From Hymenobacter sp. BRD67 (GTDB taxonomy: Bacteria > Bacteroidota > Bacteroidia > Cytophagales > Hymenobacteraceae), in NCBI RefSeq assembly GCF_013256425.1, contig NZ_CP053905.1, forward strand, positions 1 to 64,000: a stretch of DNA of 64,000 bases, in the 5' to 3' direction. The notes beneath the pieces are model-generated. The model worked only from the letters and a program-made list of their open reading frames with translations, searched no databases and was not told the DNA's origin. Position 1 is the stretch's first letter. Every line of letters begins with the position of its first letter. This document shows positions 57,012 through 64,000 of this stretch, piece by piece. The translations under genes and the position numbers were made by a program.

Positions 57012-59509
57012 TTATTTGCCTTCGCGCAGTTCCGCCGCCACGAGCTTGATAGCCGTGCGCATATCGCCGGTTTTTTCGAACTTGTCAAACAGGCGCATTT
57101 TTTCCGACTCCTCGGTGGTGTAGGTGATGTATTCCTCTTTGGAAACCTCGATAGAATAGACCTTCGACACGACCCCGCCCAGCGAGATGAACACCTCGGT
57201 GTAGCGCCCGCGCTCGGGCTTGTTGTCGCGGTTGATGGAGAGGATGAGCGCTTTCTCCTTTTCCGTCAGCGAGAGCAGGCTTTGTATCTGGTCGAACTTC
57301 AAGATGAACTTGCGCTGGTCGAGCAGAATCTTGGTGTCGGAGTTGTTGATAATGGCATCCTTCACAATCTCATTGCCAATGATGTCATCGATTTCCTGCG
57401 TCACCACGATGGCCTCACCGAAGAACTTGCGCACCGTCTTAAAGAGATACTTGATGTAGGCGGCCATGCCAGGCGTAGTGAGCGCCTTCCAGGCCTCCTC
57501 AATCAGAATCATCTTCCGCACCCCCTTGAGCTTGCGCATCTTGGAGATAAAGGTTTCCATGATGATGAGCGTAACCACCGGAAAAAGAATCGGATGGTCC
57601 TTGATGTTGTCCAGCTCAAAGACGATGAATGGCGACTGGACAAGGTCCAGCTCCTGGGGCGAATTCAGCAGGTAGTCGTACTCGCCACCCTTGTAGTAAG
57701 GCTTTAAGACGTAGAGGAAATTGTCGATGTCAAAATCCTTTTCCCGCACCTTGTCGGCCAGCAGCAGCTCCGAGTAGGGGCCTTTCACAAATTCGTAGAA
57801 CGTGTTGAAACTCGCCCGGATAGCCGGGGTTTCTTCCAGCATTACATAGTAGAGGCTGACGGCTGTGGAGAGCGACACGTACTCCGACTGCGACACGCTC
57901 TCATCATCCTTCTTCCAAAGCGCCTGAAGCAGCGTTTTGATAGACTCCTTCTTCTCCACGTCCAGCTTACCGGACACCAGAAAAGGGTTAAAGGCAATCG
58001 GGTTATCCTCCTCGTAGGTGAAGTACACGCCGCCTTTCAGCTCGCAGAGGCCCTTGTAAGAGTTGCCCGTATCGACCAGCAGCACGTGCGCGCCCTGCTC
58101 GTAATACTGCCGCACCATGTGATTGGTGAAAAACGACTTGCCCGAGCCCGAGGGGCCGAGAATGAATTTGTTGCGGTTGAAGATGATTTGCTTCTTCATC
58201 GGCTCATCCGACAAATCCACCTGCACGGGCTTGCCGCTGAGGCGGTCGGAGAGCTTGATGCCCTTGGTGGCCCCGGTGCTGCGGTAGTTGGTTTCGGAGG
58301 CCCAGAAGCACACCGATTGCTCGATGAAGGTGTAGAAGGTTTCCTCGCTGGGGAAGTCGCCGGCGTTGCCGGGCACCCCGCCCCAATACAGCGCCGCGAT
58401 GTCCACGGTGTTCTGCCGCGGCTTGCAGTTCATGGTGTTGAAGGCAGCGTTTACCAGCTTGCGCACTTCGGTCAACTCGCCCTCGCTTTCCGACCAGGTG
58501 AGCACGTTGACGTGCACCCGCGCTGGGCGGCGCTTGTCGGCCACCGCCTCGTTGAGGTACTGCTGATAAAACTCGTGGTTGATGGAGTTCTGGCGCGAGT
58601 AAAGTGAGAGCGAATTGAGCCGGTCCTTCTTCTGCTCGAAGGTTTTGAGCGTTTTCTGGGTGTTGTCCAGAAACACGTATTGGTTGAGAATGTGGCTGGT
58701 GCCCAGCAGCAGCCCCAGGGGGCCGCGAACGAAATCGGGAAGTCGGTGTACTCGGTGCTCAGCGGCTCGTAGCGAATGTCCGATTCCACGCCCAGCGGCA
58801 AGTCATCGAGGTTGGCCACCGAGAACATATTGCAGAACTGCTGGCCGACTTTCAGCCCGCTGGTCAAATCCAGGTCCACTTGCTGGGCCTGGTCGGACAG
58901 GTTGAGGGCGAAGTACTTTTCCAGCAGCCCCGCCTTCTCGGCCGTGCCGGCCAGCTCGTCGGAGGTAAGCCGGTGCGATTTGATATAGGGCGCATTGGTA
59001 GGGCCGACGCTTTCCAGCGTTCGCACGAACTGGCCCACGTTATCGAAGAAGGCTTCCATCACCTTCTTGTCGAGCATGTCCTTGGGCACGATGTTGCGCC
59101 GGGCCAGCAGGCCCGACGTGCTGCCCCAGTTGGGCCGCTCCGACGACATCTTGGTGACGAACAGGTAGCAGAAGTGGTTGAGGAAGGGTCGCTCGAAGAA
59201 ATGCCGCTCGTAAGCTGACGAGAGCAGCGTGCGGTCCGCCTCGAAGCCAGGCGCATACTTGTCCTCGACGAACCAGTCCTGCTTATGCACGGCGCAGTGG
59301 TCGGGCAGCAGGCGCACCGCCTTCACGAAGCCCTGCTGAAGCTGGGCGTAGTCTTCCCGCGAGAGTGTGAAAATCTCGGGCAGCTCCAGCCGGAAGGCCA
59401 CCGTCACATCGGCGTTCTTCGAGATGAGGCAGTCCTTTTCAATCTTGTAAATCGGCTGCTTCGATTCGAGCGAGGCAGAGGGTAGGATTTTGCTGCTCAT
59501 TATCGGCAA
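57012..59509 (-). CDS. traG: Conjugation ATPase TraG, VirB4-like (one frameshift)
   Basis: Cytoplasmic AAA ATPase driving transfer-apparatus assembly and DNA export. It starts at ATG 59509 (MPIMSSKILPSASLESKQPI). The frame changes near 58720, in a C/G-run, and continues YVFLDNTQKTLKTFEQKKDR. Walker A is FILGPSGSGKSFFTNHMVRQ near 58150, and Walker B is RKMILIEEAWKALTTPGMAA near 57500, with GEAIVVTQEIDDIIGNEIVK after it. About 832 residues, the usual TraG length. It lies between traF and the lipoprotein gene. Confidence 0.9.
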
Positions 59510-59516
59510 GGGAATC

Positions 59517-59860
59517 CTAGACCCGGCGCTGGCTAGCGCCGGGGCGGTCCTCGTTTAAGTGTTGGAAGAGGCGACTTTGCCGATTGGTAATGAGCTTCGG
59601 CGCGGAGCGCCGGGCATTGGCTTTCATCAAGCCATGCTCCCCGTATTTGGTATTGAGGGCGAACACGCCCGCCCACATGCCCCCGCCCAATACCAGCGTG
59701 ATGATGACCGTCGCCAGCAGCGGCGTACCAACCAGGTACATCGTCACGAAGGCGACGAAGACCAGGCCGATACCCGCCACGAGGTAGTACACGTTGCCCC
59801 CAATCAAGCCTGGAATTCCCAGGGCTTGTTGATACCCCGATTGAGGTTATAGCCCGGCAT
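59517..59860 (-). CDS. traF: Conjugative transposon TraF (DUF4133), frameshifted
   Basis: It starts at ATG 59860 (MPGYNLNRGINKP) and shifts near 59815 to LIGGNVYYLVAGIGLVFVAF. There are two membrane segments (VYYLVAGIGLVFVAFVTMYL and LLATVIITLVLGGGMWAGVF). NxNRGIxKPxEFxGL is the DUF4133 start pattern, which only appears after restoring one base. It ends 7 nt before traG. About 114 residues. Confidence 0.8.
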
Positions 59861-59872
59861 GATAGCGCAGGC

Positions 59873-60190
59873 CTACAGGAAGAAGGAGCGCACAACGGTG
59901 GCTACTAATACCAAGAAAATCATCGAGCCAAACCACGACACGGCCGTTTTCTGCGTGTCCTGGTCGCCCGCGTTCCACTTGCTGTAAACCTTGATGGCCC
60001 CGATGAGCCCGAGCACCGCCCCAATGGCATACATGAGCTTGGTGAGCGGGTCGAAGTAGTTGGTAACCTGCGTGGTGGCATCCTGGATGCCCGCCGTGCC
60101 TCCCGCCGAGCCACCCTGCGCGTAGAGTACCTGCGCGCTGAGCATCAGGCCTACTACGGCTAATGACGGGAGAATTTGTTTCTTATTCAT
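59873..60190 (-). CDS. traE: Conjugative transposon TraE (DUF4134)
   Basis: The protein has 105 residues and is intact, from ATG 60190 (MNKKQILPSLAVVGLMLSAQ). A signal peptide, then NYFDPLTKLMYAIGAVLGLI and GSMIFLVLVATVVRSFFL, make two membrane helices. This is the VirB2/pilin-like TraE of Bacteroidetes elements. It is 12 nt upstream of traF. Confidence 0.88.
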   Translation of the reverse strand: MNKKQILPSLAVVGLMLSAQVLYAQGGSAGGTAGIQDATTQVTNYFDPLTKLMYAIGAVLGLIGAIKVYSKWNAGDQDTQKTAVSWFGSMIFLVLVATVVRSFFL

Positions 60191-60258
60191 GGGTGGTGGG
60201 TAAAGAGAGAATACTGAAAAATAGATAAGCAAACAGGGATAGGTAAATCAACTACTTA

Positions 60259-61174
60259 CTAGGTTTCGGGGCCGAATAAATCGGCTAATTCATCCGTATT
60301 GACGGAGGTGAGCTGCGCGAGCTGTTCAGCCAGGCTGGTATTAGCCAGGGCCACCGGTACGGACGGGTTCTCTCCCGCCTGCACCAGCGAGATGTAGGCG
60401 GCAACTGAATCTGCCTCATACAAATCGTCTTCTTCCAGCGTCGCCACGTCCGAGGGCGAGGCAATGGGCTCGTTGAAGTCAGCCAGCGGCTCGTAGCTGC
60501 CGGCAACTGCCGGCTGGTACGCAGTTGCGTGTTCTACGTCTCCTAAGTCAACATGGGTGTCTTTAGTTTCAATATTTATTCCTTCCGAATTGGTTTTATC
60601 AATAACAAAGGCTGAGCTTTCCGCCTCGCGCTCAGCTGTTTCATCGGCAGAGTGTTCCGAATGCATTGCGTGAGCCTTCTCGCGAATTATTGCCGCCAGT
60701 GCCTCATTTGGCTGGTCGGCCTGTTCTTCACGGTCGGCATCCAGCGCTACGGCTTCGTCCGTTGCGCCCGCCACCGACGAAGCCGCGTCCATCGGCCCCT
60801 CGTCGTCGGTGCTGTCATCGCGGCCGGTGGCCGTCGCCGTTGAGTTAGGTAGCTCCCCTCCTACTACCGCCGTCACTGCCTCGGGCAGATTGTCGGCCGC
60901 GCCATCTTCGGGGCCTCTACCGTGGCCCCGGCCGGGTTGGCCGCTGCCTCCGTCGCCGTGGGAGAAGTAGCGAAAGCTGACTTTGCCCGCACCAGTGCCG
61001 GCGGGGCAGCCCCAGCGCGCCCGCGCCTGCGAGCTGGGGGCTGACCACCTTTTTGCCCGTCACTAGCGCGGCCAGTTCATCCCGGTAGTACAGAAACCCT
61101 ACTACGGCATAGTAGAGGGCAAGAAGAACCAGAACAAAAACGATGAATTGGAGCCACGAATATTGACTAAGCAT
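60259..61174 (-). CDS. TraD-position membrane protein with acidic tail (frameshifted)
   Basis: It starts at ATG 61174 (MLSQYSWLQFIVFVLVLLAL), with one membrane helix, then YYRDELAALVTGKK. The frame changes near 61000 and 60910 before the acidic low-complexity domain AVTAVVGGELPNSTATATGR and the C-terminus TSVNTDELADLFGPET. About 305 residues. It occupies the slot between the DUF3408 gene and traE where traC/traD lie in CTnDOT-type operons. The tail may be cytoplasmic. It is not a known family by sequence. Confidence 0.55.
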
Positions 61175-61198
61175 GTTGGGGTGGGTTAGTAGGGTATA

Positions 61199-61940
61199 TC
61201 AGCGCCGGTTGCCGACGCGCTGGCGCAGCTTCTTTTGAAGCGCTTTTTGCAGCACTTCATCGTGGGCCGTAATGAATTGTGAGAGGATATTGTGGACCAT
61301 ATCCGGGATGGAAGCCCCCCTCCTACTACCGTTCCGAGTAGCGACAGGTATTCCTGGTGGTCTTCCGTAATGCGAACCACCCAGGTTTTTTTATCGGCGG
61401 ACTTCTCAAAAAGCGAAGCGATGTTGAAGCTCACCGATTCTCCATCCGCCGCAGCTTCTACGGGAGCGGTCGGCTCAGGGGCAGGTTTAGGGGCAGGTTC
61501 TTTTTCCAGCGCGGCGACGGGCGGCGCTTCAGCAGCCGGGGCAGGTGCCGCCGGCTTAGGCTCGGGCGTAGATTTAGCGACTGGCGTGGCCACTACTTCC
61601 GGCGCTGGCGCGGCTGGGGCTGGGACTGGCTCAGGCGTGAGAGCCGCGACTGGCGTAGGCAACGGGGCCACCGGAGCTGGTGTTTCCGCTATCACGGCAG
61701 CGGGCGCTGGCTTAGCAGACGGCGCACTCCCCGCTTTTTCTCCCTCTTGTTCAACCTCCGCCGCTGGCTCAGTCGCGACGGGACGGGCGGGGGCGTAGCC
61801 GTAGGGGCAACAGGCTGCGGGGCCGGCGCAGCCGGTACCCCTCCCCCATCGAGTAAATCGTTGCTGGTTGCAGCAGCTTCCAGCATTCTTTGCAGGTCCG
61901 CGTCCTTTTCGGCCTGGCTCTTTGCTTTAGGTTTAGCCAT
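61199..61940 (-). CDS. DUF3408-type conjugation protein (frameshifted)
   Basis: It starts at ATG 61940 (MAKPKAKSQAEKDADLQRML). After a frame change near 61740 comes a long Pro/Ala-rich linker (VAPLPTPVAALTPEPVPAPA). The C-terminal domain reads TWVVRITEDHQEYLSLLGTV then, after a shift near 61320, ASIPDMVHNILSQFITAHDE, ending RQRVGNRR. That C-terminal pattern is the ribbon-helix-helix-like DUF3408 fold of TraB/TraC-position proteins, which usually accompany the ParA-like TraA. Confidence 0.65.
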
Positions 61941-61971
61941 TGGTTTTTTTGGATTTCAGAAAGTGGAAGAA

Positions 61972-62801
61972 TTATAGAATATCATCTGAGGCATCGGCCG
62001 CGTCCGACAAATCGGCTACGGCGGCATCCTCCGTATTCGCCGGCATCTCGATGACCTTGCCCGATGGGGTGACCTCTCCCGCGCCGAGCACGAGGGTCAG
62101 CATTTCCATAATCAGCCGGCCGAGGCCCAGCTTGTCCAGTTCCCGCTCCGGCAGCGAAAACATGGTGGACCGCTTCTCCTTATAGCTAATCATCAGCTCT
62201 ACCTTGCTATTGAGCAGCGGCAGGTTCTTTTCCCTTAAAAGCTTGGCTGCCTTATCGTAGGTGGACTTCTTCTCCGATTTCACATAGCGGTTCCAGAAGG
62301 CGTAGAACCCCAGCAGGTTCGACTCATCCGGGTCGGGCTGGGCTGACTTCAGAAAGCCGTTCAGAATCTGCATGTAGCCCATTGTGGAGGCAATCGTGCC
62401 CAAATCGGCTTCCATCGGCAGGAAGATGTACTGCACCATGCGCAGCAGTTCCGGCAGGCCCACGATGTTGACCGTGCCCGGCGTATCGACCAGGATAAAG
62501 TCGAAGCCCTGCTGCTCCAGCTTGTCAATCGAGTCCACTGCTTTTTCCACGCTGGAAATCACAATCGGGTAAGGTTTAATGTCCTGCTTGAGCAAGCGCT
62601 TCTGAAACGCCGGGTCGCTGGCCAGCAGCTGCTTGTCGCGGGTGCGGTAGACGTTGACCGTGTTTTGGGGATAGTCACAGTCCACGATGGCCACCTTGTA
62701 GCCATAGACATAGCACAGGGCCGAGGCTACGTGGACACTGATGGTGGACTTGCCGGCCCCCCCTTCTGGGTGGCAAAGGCAATTACTACGGGCTCTTTCA
62801 T
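61972..62801 (-). CDS. traA: ParA-family ATPase TraA (frameshift in the P-loop)
   Basis: It starts at ATG 62801 (MKEPVVIAFATQKG). The deviant Walker A KGGAGKSTISVH is broken by one missing G in a G7 run near 62757. With eight G the frame is continuous to 61972, about 276 residues. VAIVDCDYPQNTVNVYRTRD and FDFILVDTPGTVNIVGLPEL are the other ParA motifs. In Bacteroidetes elements this first tra gene is ParA-like. It is transcribed away from the GTNAC array, which begins 42 bp upstream. Confidence 0.87.
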
Positions 62802-62842
62802 TGGGCAGCGCTTGAATCGATGAGGAGTAAAATTGGTAAATT

Positions 62843-63386
62843 GTCACTTTGTCACTCGGTAACAAACAGACAAGGTAACTCTGTTGCTCGGTAATAAATA
62901 GCTTAGGTAACAAAGTAACTAACTTACCTTGTCACAAACTTACTAAATGACGAGGTGCTAAAAGTACACCGCAACAAAGTAACTAGCGTACTAGGTTACC
63001 AGCAGATAATGTTATTTAGTTAGCAAGTAACAAAGTAACAAACAAACAACGCTGCCTGGTAAATATGTGACAAAGCAACCTCGTGACCTGGCTTCATGCT
63101 GTTTGAGAAGGTATTTGGGAGTTGCAAACGCACAAAGTTATTTTGTGACAAAGTGACCTAATCCTAAAAAAATCTGAAAGTAGCTTGTTATGAAATAACA
63201 AAGTCACCTTGTGACAATGTCATTTGCTCCGCCCTGCTATAAATGCCTTATGAAAGCCTAAATGACAAAGTAACTAAGTAACACCAGTACTATGCCAGGC
63301 AAAACCCCAAAGGGGTTATTCACCACGCCAAAGTGAGGGTATCATAAGAGTAATAAAGTGACAATGTTACAAAGTCACCAGGTAAC
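62843..63386. repeat. Array of GTNAC pentamers on an 8-bp period
   Basis: Between the divergent traA and mobC genes, pentamers GTAAC, GTCAC, GTGAC or GTTAC recur exactly every 8 bp. The longest block runs 62843-63087: of 31 consecutive 8-bp positions, 13 are exact GTNAC and most of the rest differ by one base. Shorter phased blocks follow at 63121-63157, 63187-63223, 63262-63290 and 63350-63386. I count at least 23 exact copies. GTNAC is its own reverse complement, and the 3-bp spacer is often AAA. The layout recalls the contiguous heptads bound by RHH partition proteins. It may be a centromere, the traA/mob operator or part of oriT. Confidence 0.75.
63304..63317. other. Small hairpin CCCCAAAGGGG
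   Basis: CCCC-AAA-GGGG, followed by TTATT, lies between array blocks D and E. It could be a terminator or a hairpin of the transfer origin. The sequence alone does not decide. Confidence 0.3.
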
Positions 63387-63616
63387 TAGATTAGCTCTAA
63401 TCCTAGCCCCTTCAACGACTGTACAACGCCCCCGTTCAGCTAGCCCGTTAACGACCAGCAAGCCATGTCATTGTAGCTACAAACTGCGTTTGTCGCTTAC
63501 AATGACACCGCCCGATTCGCAGGCTCATCGGGCTTGGCTTGCTAAAGCGGACGACAAAAAGTAGTCAGAAGCTGATTCTAGCCGTTAGCTGATAAAGAAA
63601 GTAGACTACTGAAAAT

Positions 63617-63937
63617 ATGCCCGATGAATCCACCACTGAGCCGACAGAGACTAACCGGGACGAAGTACTGCGCTTTCGGGTCACAGCCAGGGAGAAGCAG
63701 GATATTGAGGCGAGAAGCAAAGCGGCCGGGTTCAAGAAAACGTCGGATTACCTGCGAACCATTGGCCTGGCGGGGGAGGTGAAGGAGGTGCTGCCGGCGG
63801 AATTGCGGAAGCAGCTGGTAGGCATTGGCACCAACCTAAATCAGATTGCCCGCCGCGTTCAGTCGAGCACCTTGTATGCGACGGACGAAAAGACGCTGCA
63901 TCAACTGGTGGCCACCATCCGCCAGTACCTGGTATGA
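63617..63937 (+). CDS. mobC: MobC-like relaxosome protein
   Basis: The protein has 106 residues and is intact (MPDESTTEPTETNRDEVLRF). The ribbon-helix-helix start RFRVTAREKQDIEARSKAAG and the downstream VGIGTNLNQIARRVQSST fit the MobC/MbpB-type relaxase accessory family (typical GxNLNQIAR). These proteins help the relaxase bind oriT. The stop overlaps the next start as ATGA. It is divergent from traA across the GTNAC array, so it may bind there. Confidence 0.82.
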   Translation: MPDESTTEPTETNRDEVLRFRVTAREKQDIEARSKAAGFKKTSDYLRTIGLAGEVKEVLPAELRKQLVGIGTNLNQIARRVQSSTLYATDEKTLHQLVATIRQYLV

Positions 63938-64000
63938 TAGCAAAGACCACGACGGGGAGTGACTTTGAGGGAGCCCTGAGCTACGGGGCCGGGCAGCGAA
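63934..64000 (+). CDS. Relaxase (MobB/MobA type), start only
   Basis: It starts at ATG 63934 (MIAKTTTGSDFEGALSYGAG) and runs off the right edge after about 22 codons. The MIAK-xxx-GSxFxGxLxY opening is typical of Bacteroidetes relaxases, and the coupling to mobC supports this. The catalytic tyrosine region is outside the window. Confidence 0.65.
   Translation, partial: MIAKTTTGSDFEGALSYGAGQR

Noticed and set aside
62843..63386. CRISPR array
   Set aside because: Units are 8 bp with no 20-40-bp repeat and spacer structure, and no cas gene is present.

Overview
The window looks like part of a large conjugative plasmid, or an integrated conjugative element, from a GC-rich member of the Bacteroidota; a Hymenobacter-like host is my best guess. 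The reasons are a Bacteroidetes-type tra operon (TraA/ParA, DUF3408, TraE/DUF4134, TraF/DUF4133, TraG, TraI-like, TraJ, TraK, TraM, TraN), promoter candidates with the Bacteroidetes -7 box TAnnTTTG, DUF2188 and DUF932 proteins, and GC-rich codon use. No rRNA, tRNA or CRISPR array was seen.

Layout. 1-3681: Tn3-family transposon end (tnpA on the minus strand, running off the left edge, with a divergent serine resolvase and a probable res site). 3974-12788, plus strand: plasmid accessory genes, namely an LPD29-domain protein, a run of small plasmid/phage-type genes, a plasmid-borne topoisomerase I, and a VbhA-like antitoxin with a Fic protein. 12812-20554, minus strand: a CBASS operon (CD-NTase, E2-like protein, HNH-SAVED effector) followed 9 nt later by a very large sacsin-like ATPase with a C-terminal DUF3883 domain. 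20682-24560: DUF2188 protein, a possible small RNA, an XRE-ImmA regulator with a partner gene, and a DUF932 protein. 24636-39823, minus strand: an eight-gene BREX operon (brxE, brxA, brxB, brxC, pglX, a nuclease-like gene, pglZ, brxL). 39990-44749: uncharacterised genes, one split by an IS3-family element. 44814-47260: CoiA-like nuclease, tyrosine recombinase, XRE regulator. 47485-49377: a tiny ORF coupled to a nuclease-like gene. 49563-50274: HigBA. 50841-62801, minus strand: the tra operon. 62843-63386: an array of GTNAC pentamers on an 8-bp period. 63617-64000: MobC-like protein and the start of the relaxase.

How it fits together. The tra and mob genes would move the element, the ParA-like TraA and the GTNAC array may provide partition or transfer-origin functions, and the cargo is mostly anti-phage defence (CBASS and BREX) with toxin-antitoxin modules. 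A recurring TTTTGCAATTG palindrome ahead of three loci suggests one regulator shared by cargo genes.

Caution on quality: many genes of every functional class are broken by single-base frameshifts, several inside G or C homopolymers (cap5, brxC, traA, a traI-like gene), while others are intact. This pattern looks more like sequencing indels than decay. I therefore give whole-gene spans and say where the frame changes; intact proteins should not be assumed until the reads are checked.
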